Of a stretch of DNA of 64,000 nucleotides, positions 36,242 through 45,000 are shown piece after piece. Made by a program: the position numbers and the translations under genes. Below the pieces are notes generated by a model that ran no database searches, was not told where the DNA came from, and saw nothing but the letters and a program-made list of their open reading frames with translations. This DNA is from Bacteroidota bacterium (GTDB lineage: Bacteria > Bacteroidota > Bacteroidia > Flavobacteriales > Flavobacteriaceae), in the NCBI GenBank assembly GCA_947447375.1, contig CANFJB010000002.1, positions 124,001 through 188,000 of the forward strand, read 5' to 3'. Position 1 is the first letter of the stretch, and each line of letters starts with the position of its first letter.

Positions 36242-37348
36242 ATGAAAATAGCTATTTTAGGAACGCGTGGAATCCCAAACCATTACTCGGGATTTGAGCA
36301 ATTTGCTGAATTTTTCTCGGTATTTCTTGTGGAGAAAGGACACGAAGTTTTTGTTTATAATTCCCACAATCATTTGTACCAGGAAAAAACATTTAATGGC
36401 GTTAATATAATTCATCAATACGATCCGGAATATAAATTAGGCACTTTTGGGCAGTTTATTTATGACTATAATTGTATAATGGATTCTCGAAAACGAGATT
36501 TTGACATTATTCTGCAACTCGGTTATACCAGTAATTCCATTTGGTATTTCTTACTTCCTAAAAAACCAATTATCATTACCAATATGGACGGTTTGGAGTG
36601 GAAACGTTCAAAATATTCTAAACCGGTTCAACAATTTTTGAAATTTGCCGAAAGATTAGCGGTAAAAAGCAGTGATTTTTTGATTTCAGACTCATTAGGA
36701 ATTCAAAAATATATTGATAGCAAATACAATGTTTCTTCAACTTATATTGCCTACGGAGCTAAGGTTTTTAAAAATCCAAACGAAGAAATATTGAAAGAAT
36801 ACAACGTTGAAAAACACAATTACAATATGATTATGGCTCGTTTTGAACCAGAAAATAATATTGAAACCATCCTTGACGGAATTGTGTTAGCGGGACATGA
36901 AACCACCGTTTTAGTTCTTGGAAATCACAAAACGAAGTATGGCGAATACCTAAAAAACAAATTTAAATCGTTTAGTCCAATCCGATTTATAGGTGCAGAA
37001 TTTGACATCAACAAACTAAATAATTTAAGATATTTCTCTAATTTTTACTTCCACGGGCATTCTGTTGGAGGCACTAATCCTTCTTTGCTGGAAGCCATGG
37101 CGTCTAACGCATTTATAATTGCACATGACAACCATTTTAACAAAGCAATTCTAAAAGAAAATGGGTATTATTTTTCAAATCCCGCCGATGTAAAAAATAT
37201 TTTAGATACAATCAAAAAAAATGATAACTTGCAATTAGTTCAAAACAACTTTGACGCGATTGAAAATGAATTTAATTGGGATAAAATAAATGGAGAATAT
37301 CTTCAACTTTTCGAAGAATGTATTTCAAAATCTAAAGCAGGAATATAA
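36242..37348 (+). CDS. Glycosyltransferase with N-terminal DUF1972 domain
   Basis: A 368-residue GT-B enzyme. MKIAILGTRGIPNHYSGFEQFAE (positions 1-23) is the signature of the DUF1972/rhamnosyltransferase group, and NMDGLEWKRSKYSK near 118 is a second hallmark. MIMARFEPENNIETIL near 197 and YFHGHSVGGTNPSLLEAMASNAFIIAHDN near 277-305 are the GT4-type donor-binding motifs. Members commonly transfer rhamnose or related sugars, which fits rfbACD. Its 3' end overlaps the next gene by 59 bases. Confidence 0.87.
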   Translation: MKIAILGTRGIPNHYSGFEQFAEFFSVFLVEKGHEVFVYNSHNHLYQEKTFNGVNIIHQYDPEYKLGTFGQFIYDYNCIMDSRKRDFDIILQLGYTSNSIWYFLLPKKPIIITNMDGLEWKRSKYSKPVQQFLKFAERLAVKSSDFLISDSLGIQKYIDSKYNVSSTYIAYGAKVFKNPNEEILKEYNVEKHNYNMIMARFEPENNIETILDGIVLAGHETTVLVLGNHKTKYGEYLKNKFKSFSPIRFIGAEFDINKLNNLRYFSNFYFHGHSVGGTNPSLLEAMASNAFIIAHDNHFNKAILKENGYYFSNPADVKNILDTIKKNDNLQLVQNNFDAIENEFNWDKINGEYLQLFEECISKSKAGI

Positions 37349-38621
37349 CAATCACCCTTCGTTATTATTCGTTTTACTGGCATTATTGTGTATACCTTTA
37401 GGATATGCATTTAACAGTCTTTCGCTGGCGTTATTAATCATTATTACGCTAATCAACTTTAAAAAAGCAGACTTTAGTTTCAAAAATTATTTAATTTTTC
37501 CAATAGTTTTATATCTTTTAATGCTGTTGTCCTTAACCTGGTCAATTGATACCAACAGAACGATAGCCGCAATTTCAAAAGAATTACCACTTTTATTATT
37601 TCCAATATGTTTTCTGTTATTTCGTACATTTTCAGATGATGAAAAACAAAAAATCATAAAAGGATTCAGTTACGGAATGGTGGCATTCGCTGTTTATTAT
37701 CTAATTAATGCATCCATCCGATTCTTAAGTTCTCAAGACACCTCGGTTTTCTTTTACCATGAATTGGTTACAAAAGACGTAAATGCCATTCACGTTTCCG
37801 TTTATATGTCCGTTTCCTTTTTTTACTTTTTGGTTAAACCAATAAAAACGAATTGGGATAAATTGGCTTTAGCTATATTGTTTTTAATGGTTTTTCTATT
37901 GTCGTCTAAAAACATTGTAGTTGTATTCATCGGACTATTAGGATATTACTATTTGTTTTTTTCCAAAACAGCAAAAAAATTACGCCTTAGAAACTTAATT
38001 TTAGCGATCGTAATTTTATTGTCTCTTCCTTTTATTGGCAAAGTAAAAGAGCGTTTCAAGCAAGAATACGAAACCATAATGACCGACAGTAGTGTAAACG
38101 ACGTTATCAATAAAGGCTCAGAAACGGTATATAACGTAAGCATCAAACAAGCTTGGAATAACGATACTTTTAAGCCAAATGATTTTTTCCCAGGAACCGC
38201 TTTTAGGGTTTATCAGTTCAGAATTTTCACTGAATTCCTTCAAGAAGAAGCTATTTTTTGGAAAGGTTTTGGATTGGACGCGTCCTATTCTAAAATTGAA
38301 GAAAAAGGAGTGCAATACCATCTTTTCTTAGGCAATCAATACCAAGAAGGCTATCAAAAGATGAATTTTCACAATCAATACCTACAAGTTTTTGCAGAAT
38401 TAGGGATTTTTGGATTCTTATTATTGTTAATTATGCTCGCGCTGTCAATAAGAAACGCCATACAATCAAAAAACTATTTTCCCATCGCTTTTTCGGTATT
38501 AATGATCTCTTTATTTATTACCGAATCGTTCCTTTGGAGACAACGAGGCGTTACCTTTTTTATCGTAATGTATTGTGTATTAAACACTAAAATAAAATCT
38601 GAAAAAACAATTGCTATTTAA
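37290..38621 (+). CDS. O-antigen ligase-family membrane protein
   Basis: A 443-residue protein with about eleven hydrophobic helices. A large extracytoplasmic region (residues 240-355) ends in NFHNQYLQVFAELGIFGFLLLLIML; the H-NQY-LQ-x2-AELG pattern is the O-antigen ligase (Wzy_C/WaaL) signature. Ligases attach the finished glycan to its lipid or protein acceptor. The ATG lies 59 bases inside the upstream gene; no later ATG occurs before the first helices, so the overlap appears real. It is the second polymerase/ligase-like protein of the cluster. Confidence 0.8.
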   Translation: MENIFNFSKNVFQNLKQEYNNHPSLLFVLLALLCIPLGYAFNSLSLALLIIITLINFKKADFSFKNYLIFPIVLYLLMLLSLTWSIDTNRTIAAISKELPLLLFPICFLLFRTFSDDEKQKIIKGFSYGMVAFAVYYLINASIRFLSSQDTSVFFYHELVTKDVNAIHVSVYMSVSFFYFLVKPIKTNWDKLALAILFLMVFLLSSKNIVVVFIGLLGYYYLFFSKTAKKLRLRNLILAIVILLSLPFIGKVKERFKQEYETIMTDSSVNDVINKGSETVYNVSIKQAWNNDTFKPNDFFPGTAFRVYQFRIFTEFLQEEAIFWKGFGLDASYSKIEEKGVQYHLFLGNQYQEGYQKMNFHNQYLQVFAELGIFGFLLLLIMLALSIRNAIQSKNYFPIAFSVLMISLFITESFLWRQRGVTFFIVMYCVLNTKIKSEKTIAI

Positions 38622-38687
38622 TATAATATTATAATAATTTTAACGTTTTAAACACAATATTCAATTAAAACGAAATCGCATCCAAAT

Positions 38688-39671
38688 ATGAAAAGAATTT
38701 TAATTACCGGAGCCGCAGGGTTTTTAGGCTCTCACCTATGTGATCGTTTTATTAAAGAAGGGTACCATGTTATCGGAATGGACAACCTAATTACAGGAGA
38801 TTTAAGAAATATAGAACACCTTTTTAAACTCGAACATTTTGAATTTTACCACCACGACATTACCAAATTTGTTCATATTCCTGGAGAATTACATTATATT
38901 TTACACTTCGCTTCACCAGCAAGCCCAATAGATTATTTAAAAATTCCAATTCAAACCTTAAAAGTGGGCTCTTTAGGGACTCACAATCTTTTAGGTTTAG
39001 CTCGCGTTAAAAACGCTAGAATTTTAATCGCTTCCACTTCGGAAGTATATGGAGATCCTTTAGTACATCCACAAACAGAAGAATATTACGGAAACGTAAA
39101 CACAATAGGCCCAAGAGGGGTTTATGACGAAGCAAAACGTTTCCAAGAATCGATCACAATGGCCTACCACACTTTTCACGGTGTAGAAACCAGAATTGTA
39201 AGAATTTTCAACACTTATGGCCCAAGAATGAGACTGAATGACGGAAGAGTGATTCCTGCTTTTATCGGTCAAGCTTTAAGAGGAGAAGATTTAACCATTT
39301 TTGGCGATGGATCGCAAACGCGTTCTTTCTGTTATGTTGACGATCAGGTTGAAGGAATTTTCAGATTGCTACATTCTGATTATGTTTATCCTGTAAATAT
39401 TGGGAATCCAGACGAAATTACCATTAAAGATTTTGCTGAAGAAATCATCAAATTAACGGGAACAAATCAAAAGGTGGTTTATCATCCACTTCCTGTTAAT
39501 GACCCGTTACAACGTCAACCGGACACAACTAAAGCGAAAAACATTCTGGGATGGGAAGCAAAAGTTTCTAGAGAAGAGGGAATGAAAATCACCTATGAAT
39601 ATTTCAAATCGCTTTCAAAAGAGGAGTTGTTAAAAGAAGAACACAAAGATTTTTCAGGTTATATAAAATAG
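38688..39671 (+). CDS. UDP-glucuronate decarboxylase (UDP-xylose synthase-like SDR)
   Basis: A 327-residue extended [19 protein letters not shown] (residues 5-20) is the cofactor loop, STSEVYGDP near 117 and [11 protein letters not shown] near 143 carry Ser and Tyr-x3-Lys, and [22 protein letters not shown] near 173-194 is typical of UXS enzymes, which bind UDP-glucuronate and release CO2 to give UDP-xylose. [15 protein letters not shown] near 78 is also characteristic. No UDP-glucose dehydrogenase is in the window. It would supply a pentose donor for the glycan. Confidence 0.9.
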   Translation: MKRILITGAAGFLGSHLCDRFIKEGYHVIGMDNLITGDLRNIEHLFKLEHFEFYHHDITKFVHIPGELHYILHFASPASPIDYLKIPIQTLKVGSLGTHNLLGLARVKNARILIASTSEVYGDPLVHPQTEEYYGNVNTIGPRGVYDEAKRFQESITMAYHTFHGVETRIVRIFNTYGPRMRLNDGRVIPAFIGQALRGEDLTIFGDGSQTRSFCYVDDQVEGIFRLLHSDYVYPVNIGNPDEITIKDFAEEIIKLTGTNQKVVYHPLPVNDPLQRQPDTTKAKNILGWEAKVSREEGMKITYEYFKSLSKEELLKEEHKDFSGYIK

Positions 39672-39672
39672 T

Positions 39673-41040
39673 ATGACGGCAGCTCAATCAAGTAGATATT
39701 CAAAATATATAAGACCAATAAGTATCGTTTTTGACTTATTAGTAATAGCTGTTTTGGGGATTTATTTTTTTGAAGGATTGGTTTCTAAATTCAACGCATA
39801 TATTGCTTATTTACTAATTTCTTGGTCGGTAATTGCCTTTCTAATTAAATTTTATGAGGTTTATAGATTTACAACTCCCGTAGAAATTATTACTAAAATT
39901 TTAAAGCAATGCTCGCTATTTTCTCTTTTAATAATTGCCTATTATCCGTTTACTCAAGAAGTTGTTTTTGATGAAAAAGCAGTTTTACTATATGTACTTT
40001 TTTCTACCATTTTAATCACCATTTTTAAATTTCTGTTATTTTATTATTTGAAAAAATATAGAATAATTACAGGAAGTAATTATAGAAACGTAGTAATTAT
40101 TGGCCATACCGAAGAATCCATTCGATTAAAAGAACTTTTTGAAGATAGAATCGATTATGGCTACCGATTTTTAGGCTATTATTCAAACAAAAGCAAATCG
40201 CCAGAAATTTCAGGAAATTTAGATGATTTAAAAACGTATATTCTTAATAATAAGGTAGACGAAATTTTTAGTTCTTTGGAAGAAATGACTAACGATCAAA
40301 CCATCAATATGGTTGAATTTGCGGATACAAATAAAATAAACATCAAATTTATTCCAGGTTCAAAAGAGATTTTTTCTAAGAATTTAAAAATAAATTATTT
40401 AGAAATGTTTCCAGTATTAACCATGCAAAAAACAATTTTGCATGAACCTTCAATTAAAACCATTAAACGAACTTTCGACATTGTATTTTCATTATTGGTA
40501 ATTGTTTTTCTGCTTTCATGGATAGTTCCAATATTGGCAATTTTAATAAAATTAGAATCAAAAGGGCCGGTGTTTTTTAAGCAAGGCAGACCAGGTTTAG
40601 AAGAAAACGAATTTTATTGCTACAAGTTTCGTTCGATGAAATTAAACGAAGATACTGAATCAGAAGCTTCCAAAAACGACCCTAGAGTTACCAAAACGGG
40701 GAAATTTATGAGAAAAACCAGCATGGACGAATTACCGCAATTTATCAATGTATTGTTTGGAGACATGTCGGTTGTAGGTCCAAGACCGCATTTATGGTCA
40801 CAAAATAAATCCTACGGAAACAAAATTAAAAAATACATGGTTCGTCACTATGTAAAACCGGGAATCACCGGATTGGCGCAAGTAAAAGGATTTCGAGGAG
40901 AAATAGAATCGGATGAAGATATGATCAACCGAATTAAATTTGATGTTTTCTACATCGATAATTGGTCGCTAATTCTAGATTTAAAAATAATTGTCCAAAC
41001 AGTTATCAATATCATAAAAGGAGAAAAAAAGGCTTATTAA
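39673..41040 (+). CDS. Polyprenyl-phosphate sugar-1-phosphate transferase (initiating glycosyltransferase)
   Basis: A 455-residue protein of the WcaJ/WbaP type. Four to five membrane helices fill the first 130 residues, followed by a CoA-binding-like cytoplasmic domain (NVVIIGHTEESIRL near 143) and another helix near 272-295. The catalytic C-terminus has GPVFFKQGRPG near 303, YKFRSM near 319, KTSMDELPQFINVLFGDMSVVGPRPHL near 350-376 and VKPGITGLAQVKG near 398. It loads the first sugar phosphate onto undecaprenyl phosphate and so starts repeat-unit assembly. Last gene of the cluster. Confidence 0.93.
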   Translation: MTAAQSSRYSKYIRPISIVFDLLVIAVLGIYFFEGLVSKFNAYIAYLLISWSVIAFLIKFYEVYRFTTPVEIITKILKQCSLFSLLIIAYYPFTQEVVFDEKAVLLYVLFSTILITIFKFLLFYYLKKYRIITGSNYRNVVIIGHTEESIRLKELFEDRIDYGYRFLGYYSNKSKSPEISGNLDDLKTYILNNKVDEIFSSLEEMTNDQTINMVEFADTNKINIKFIPGSKEIFSKNLKINYLEMFPVLTMQKTILHEPSIKTIKRTFDIVFSLLVIVFLLSWIVPILAILIKLESKGPVFFKQGRPGLEENEFYCYKFRSMKLNEDTESEASKNDPRVTKTGKFMRKTSMDELPQFINVLFGDMSVVGPRPHLWSQNKSYGNKIKKYMVRHYVKPGITGLAQVKGFRGEIESDEDMINRIKFDVFYIDNWSLILDLKIIVQTVINIIKGEKKAY

Positions 41041-41099
41041 ACCCTTCCTTTTTCCAAATTCCATTTAGTTTCCAAAATTAATTTAAAAGACTTTTATTT

Positions 41100-41131
41100 T
41101 TTTGAGTTTTAATGCCAATTTAAACTCAAAA
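41100..41131. terminator. Inverted repeat before purD, possible terminator
   Basis: TTTTGAGTTT (41100-41109) pairs with AAACTCAAAA (41122-41131). There is no T-run on the plus side, so termination of the glycan operon here is uncertain. Confidence 0.4.
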
Positions 41132-41136
41132 GAAAT

Positions 41137-41144
41137 TATTTTTG
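41137..41144 (+). promoter_or_regulatory. TATTTTTG -7 element of purD
   Basis: Exact TAnnTTTG match 23 bases before the purD ATG. It lies downstream of the alternative TTG start at 41102, which argues against that start. Confidence 0.6.
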
Positions 41145-41167
41145 CACAACACAACAATCACAACAAA

Positions 41168-42439
41168 ATGACTATTTTATTACTAGGTTCAGGAGGAAGA
41201 GAACACGCACTTGCATGGAAAATGCTTCAAAGCGTTAAATGCACGAAATTATTTGTAGCACCAGGAAACGCTGGAACAGGCAGTATTGCTACTAATGTGA
41301 ACTTAAAAATCACAGATTTCGAAGCGATTAAATCATTTGCCTTGAGCGAAAAAGTAGAAATGGTTGTTGTAGGCCCAGAAGATCCATTAGTAAATGGGAT
41401 TTTCGATTTTTTCCAAAACGATGCCGATTTAAACCATATTCCGGTTATTGGACCTTCAAAAAAAGGCGCTCAACTGGAAGGAAGTAAAGAATTTGCTAAG
41501 GAATTTCTTGTAAAACACAATATTCCAACAGCTGGTTATGATAGTTTTACAAAAGAAACCGTGGAAAAAGGGTGTGCATTTTTAGAGACACTTCAGCCGC
41601 CATACGTACTAAAAGCAGATGGATTAGCAGCTGGAAAAGGTGTTTTGATAATTAATGATTTAGCGGAAGCCAAACAGGAATTAAGAAATATGTTGGTAGA
41701 TGCAAAATTCGGAGAAGCCAGTTCAAAAGTGGTAATTGAAGAATTTTTAGACGGAATAGAATTGAGCTGTTTTGTATTGACAGACGGTAAAAATTACAAA
41801 ATTTTACCTACAGCAAAAGATTACAAGCGAATTGGCGAAGGCGATACGGGATTAAATACCGGCGGAATGGGAGCGGTTTCTCCAGTTCCATTTGCAGATG
41901 CAATTTTACTTGAAAAAATCGAAAATAGAATTGTTAAGCCTACAATTGAAGGTTTGAAAAAAGACAATATTCAATACAAAGGTTTTGTTTTTATTGGATT
42001 AATTAACGTAAAAGGGGAGCCAATTGTAATTGAATACAATGTAAGAATGGGCGATCCTGAAACGGAAGTGGTAATTCCAAGATTAGAATCGGATTTAGTG
42101 GAATTGTTTCGGGCTGTTGCCAACGAAAAACTGGACGAAATCAATTTGAAGGTAACCGATAAAAGCGCAGCAACTATTATGGTAGTTTCTGGCGGATATC
42201 CTGAAGAATATGTGAATGGGAAAGTGATTTCAGGAATAGAAACTGTTACCGATTCTATAGTTTTTCATGCGGGAACTAAGAAAGATAACGATAAGATAAT
42301 TACGAATGGAGGAAGGGTTTTGGCGGTAACCTCATTGGGAGAGAATTTCGAAGAAGCCATAAAAAAATCGTATCAAAATATAGAAAAACTACATTTCGAT
42401 ACGATGTATTATAGAAAAGATATCGGTTTCGACCTTTAA
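41168..42439 (+). CDS. purD: Phosphoribosylamine--glycine ligase
   Basis: GAR synthetase: joins glycine to phosphoribosylamine with ATP in purine synthesis. MTILLLGSGGREHALAWK is the classic N-terminus and fixes the start. VVGPEDPLVNGI near 67, PYVLKADGLAAGKGVLI near 139 (ATP-grasp) and NTGGMGAVSPVP near 222 are family motifs, with EYNVRMGDPETEVVIPRL near 288 carrying metal ligands. The 423 residues are normal. The upstream TTG would add 22 unrelated residues and precede the promoter. Confidence 0.96.
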   Translation: MTILLLGSGGREHALAWKMLQSVKCTKLFVAPGNAGTGSIATNVNLKITDFEAIKSFALSEKVEMVVVGPEDPLVNGIFDFFQNDADLNHIPVIGPSKKGAQLEGSKEFAKEFLVKHNIPTAGYDSFTKETVEKGCAFLETLQPPYVLKADGLAAGKGVLIINDLAEAKQELRNMLVDAKFGEASSKVVIEEFLDGIELSCFVLTDGKNYKILPTAKDYKRIGEGDTGLNTGGMGAVSPVPFADAILLEKIENRIVKPTIEGLKKDNIQYKGFVFIGLINVKGEPIVIEYNVRMGDPETEVVIPRLESDLVELFRAVANEKLDEINLKVTDKSAATIMVVSGGYPEEYVNGKVISGIETVTDSIVFHAGTKKDNDKIITNGGRVLAVTSLGENFEEAIKKSYQNIEKLHFDTMYYRKDIGFDL

Positions 42440-42440
42440 T

Positions 42441-42461
42441 AAATTCTTTTCAGAATTTTAT
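42441..42461. terminator. Hairpin between convergent purD and 42458 gene
   Basis: AAATTCT (42441-42447) and AGAATTT (42452-42458) form a 7-bp stem with a TTTC loop, followed by T-rich sequence. It is a weak terminator candidate for purD. Confidence 0.5.
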
Positions 42462-42688
42462 TTAAAGAAAGAATGTGCCGTTGTATCTTGATATTCTTCG
42501 TTATTTGCTTTGTGTAATTGCAATTGTTTAATCCAATAAATCATTGCGGCCATACAAATAAATAGGAAAGCCCAATTGATTATATTGGCAGCAAACCAAT
42601 TTTCTAATTCTAATTTTCTTAAATAATTTTGTGGAATGAAAAAAAAGTTTTCAAATAACCATTGTATTCCTTCAAAAAATGCTTTCAT
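42458..42688 (-). CDS. Small membrane protein (DUF6341-like)
   Basis: A 76-residue protein with one clear membrane helix (NIINWAFLFICMAAMIYWI, residues 35-53) after an aromatic, amphipathic start (FEGIQWLFENFFFIPQNYLRKLE). The C-terminal tail is polar. This looks like the Flavobacteriaceae family I know as DUF6341, usually next to purD, upp and a DUF6427 protein, exactly as here. Function unknown. Confidence 0.75.
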   Translation of the reverse strand: MKAFFEGIQWLFENFFFIPQNYLRKLELENWFAANIINWAFLFICMAAMIYWIKQLQLHKANNEEYQDTTAHSFFK

Positions 42689-42708
42689 CTTAGTTCAAGT
42701 ATTATATT

Positions 42709-42716
42709 TACATTTG
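42709..42716 (+). promoter_or_regulatory. TACATTTG -7 element before the 42737 gene
   Basis: Exact TAnnTTTG match 20 bases before the ATG. Confidence 0.5.
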
Positions 42717-42736
42717 CAAAAGTATAAAATATCCAT

Positions 42737-43666
42737 ATGATTACAAGTCTTTTTAAGAAATCTACACCAATAAATTTTGCATTTGTTTTTTTAATGCTAT
42801 TATTTTTCTTTTTAACTACTCAATTTCATCAAGTTGGAACTGTTTTTTCATTTGGTTTCCTTGCTAAAAAAACAGGGTTATTTATATTGATTTTTGCCTG
42901 TTTTTTCACCGGAAATTTCATCATTAAAAAGAACGGACTTAGCAAAGACAGTGCTTTCACAATATTATTTTATTTATTATTGTTGCTTTTCTTTCCTTCA
43001 GTAATGAATAATTCTAAGTTGTTTTTTGCCAATTTTTTTATTCTTTTAGCGCTAAGACGACTCTTCTCTTTACAATCTTCAAAATCTCAAAAAGAAAAGA
43101 TATTTGATGCCTCATTATGGGTATTTGTGGCTTCTTTATTCCATTTTTGGAGTATTCTTTTTATAATATTGGTTTTTATCAGCATTCTTTTTCACACCGC
43201 ACGAGATTATAGAACTTGGTTTTTGCCTTTTATTGCCTTCTTTATTTCGTTTGTGTTGTTGTTCTTTTTTGATTTAGTTTTTGATGCAAATAACATCGGA
43301 AAATTAATTGCAAATTCTGAAAGTAATTTTGAAATCAATTATTTTATTAATAATTATCAAAACTTGGCGCTTTCCCTTTTTGCTCCAATTTCGTTATTTT
43401 TTATTGCTAATTTAGGACTTACTATTTCCAACCGACCGATAATTCTTCACTCAACGTACAAGAAAATCATTGCCGCATTTTTTATAGGATTATTGGTTTT
43501 TGTGTTTTCACCAAATAAAAGCAACGATATTTTGCTGTTTACATTTGTGCCGTTGGCTTTTGCAATGACTATTTTTGTGGAAACACCGCAATCAAAAGCG
43601 AAGACAGAATTGTTCTTTTTGGCAGTGGTGGGGTGTAGTTTATTTTCGTTTTTCTCTCAGTTATAA
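42737..43666 (+). CDS. Multi-spanning membrane protein (DUF6427-like)
   Basis: The 309 residues have about nine hydrophobic helices separated by short polar loops and no large soluble domain. FLALRRLFSLQSSKSQKEKIFDASLWV in the middle is the longest cytoplasmic loop. The layout and neighbours (purD, a DUF6341-like gene, upp) match the Flavobacteriaceae DUF6427 family. Function unknown; no transporter or enzyme motif is visible. Its stop overlaps the upp stop by 6 bases (convergent genes). Confidence 0.75.
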   Translation: MITSLFKKSTPINFAFVFLMLLFFFLTTQFHQVGTVFSFGFLAKKTGLFILIFACFFTGNFIIKKNGLSKDSAFTILFYLLLLLFFPSVMNNSKLFFANFFILLALRRLFSLQSSKSQKEKIFDASLWVFVASLFHFWSILFIILVFISILFHTARDYRTWFLPFIAFFISFVLLFFFDLVFDANNIGKLIANSESNFEINYFINNYQNLALSLFAPISLFFIANLGLTISNRPIILHSTYKKIIAAFFIGLLVFVFSPNKSNDILLFTFVPLAFAMTIFVETPQSKAKTELFFLAVVGCSLFSFFSQL

Positions 43667-44314
43667 TTTGTTTCCAAAAGCCAAATCACCAGCGTCGCCA
43701 AGCCCTGGAATGATATAATTTTTTTCGTTTAGCTTCTCATCGATAGAAGCAATCCAAAGATGACAATTATCCGGTAATAGCGATTCCAAGTATTTTATGC
43801 CTTCTGGAGCCGCGATAACTACAGCCAAATGAATTTCTTTAGGAGCGCCTTTAGCAATTAATTTATTGAATACAGCAACTATAGATTGCCCGGTTGCCAA
43901 CATTGGATCAACCAAAATTAAATTGGAATCAGTGATATCTGAAATTGCTTCGTATTCTACTTTGATTTCAAAATTATCATCGTTATTTGGATGAAATCGA
44001 TAAGCAGAAATAAAACCGTTTTCTGCGCCATCAAAATAATTCAAAAACCCATTGTGTAAGGTTAATCCCGCTCTCAATATGGAGCAAATTACTATTTTAT
44101 CACTAATTTCAGTTGAATTTTTTACGCCAAGCGGAGTGGTAATAGCCCAATTATTGTATTGTAATTCCTTACTTATTTCGTAGGCCATAATTTCGCCAAT
44201 GCGCTCAATATTTCTTCTAAATCTAAGGCGGTCTTTTTGAATATTTACATCTCTAATTTCTCCAAGAAAATGATTTAGAACGCTATTTTTTTCAGATAAA
44301 TGATGAATTTTCAT
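43661..44314 (-). CDS. upp: Uracil phosphoribosyltransferase
   Basis: Pyrimidine salvage enzyme converting uracil and PRPP to UMP. LILVDPMLATGQSI near residue 131 is the PRPP-binding loop. RAGLTLHNGF near 82 matches the flexible PP-binding loop, and IPGLGDAGDLAFG at the C-terminus is the uracil-binding GDAGDR-type motif, here with Leu where many enzymes have Arg. The 217 residues are normal. It stands in opposite orientation to its neighbours. Confidence 0.94.
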   Translation of the reverse strand: MKIHHLSEKNSVLNHFLGEIRDVNIQKDRLRFRRNIERIGEIMAYEISKELQYNNWAITTPLGVKNSTEISDKIVICSILRAGLTLHNGFLNYFDGAENGFISAYRFHPNNDDNFEIKVEYEAISDITDSNLILVDPMLATGQSIVAVFNKLIAKGAPKEIHLAVVIAAPEGIKYLESLLPDNCHLWIASIDEKLNEKNYIIPGLGDAGDLAFGNKL

Positions 44315-44354
44315 AAAATTGGTATTAATATTTCAACGTTAAAAGTATAAAAAG

Positions 44355-44362
44355 TATCTTTG
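44355..44362 (+). promoter_or_regulatory. TATCTTTG -7 element of the DUF4254 gene
   Basis: Exact TAnnTTTG match 19 bases before the ATG. Confidence 0.55.
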
Positions 44363-44381
44363 CCTTTTAAATAACAAAGAT

Positions 44382-44987
44382 ATGTTTTCAAAATTAGCTT
44401 ATTCAGTATTTGAACAAAGTATTCAAGATTATCATCAATTTGACAATGTTGATCAACCAATTAATAACCCTTTTCCGAAAGATAAATTCGAGCATTTGTT
44501 GTATCACAAAAATTGGATTGATACCGTTCAATGGCATTTTGAAGATATCATTCGTGACCCAAATATCGATCCAGTTGCGGCGCTAAAATTAAAAAGAAGA
44601 ATCGACGCTTCTAACCAAGAGCGCACGGATATGGTGGAATACATCGACAGTTATTTCCTACAAAAATACAGCCATGTTACTGTAAAAGCTGGTGCAAAAA
44701 TCAATTCAGAAAGTCCCGCTTGGGCATTTGATAGATTGTCGATTCTGGCTTTGAAAATTTATCATATGAACGAAGAAGCAACTCGTGAAGAAGCTTCTCC
44801 AGAGCACCGTCAAAAATGTCAAGAGAAATTAAACGTGCTTTTAGAACAAAGAACGGATCTTTCAACTGCAATTGAGGAATTACTACTTGACTTTGAAAAT
44901 GGTGATAAATTCATGAAAGTGTACAAGCAAATGAAAATGTACAACGACGATGATTTAAATCCTGTTTTGTATCAGAACAAAAAATAA
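44382..44987 (+). CDS. DUF4254-domain protein
   Basis: A 201-residue soluble, mostly helical protein. NPFPKDKFEHLLYHKNWIDTVQWHFEDIIRDPNID (residues 28-62) and ALKLKRRIDASNQERTDMVEYID match the DUF4254 family of Bacteroidetes. It is regularly followed by a family 9 glycosyltransferase, as here (13-base gap), which suggests a link to lipopolysaccharide core assembly. No catalytic motif is visible. Confidence 0.85.
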   Translation: MFSKLAYSVFEQSIQDYHQFDNVDQPINNPFPKDKFEHLLYHKNWIDTVQWHFEDIIRDPNIDPVAALKLKRRIDASNQERTDMVEYIDSYFLQKYSHVTVKAGAKINSESPAWAFDRLSILALKIYHMNEEATREEASPEHRQKCQEKLNVLLEQRTDLSTAIEELLLDFENGDKFMKVYKQMKMYNDDDLNPVLYQNKK

Positions 44988-45000
44988 TTGACACTTTAAA

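Noticed and set aside
41102..41167. Upstream TTG start adding 22 residues to purD
   Set aside because: The extra residues are not part of the PurD fold and the start lies upstream of the promoter element.
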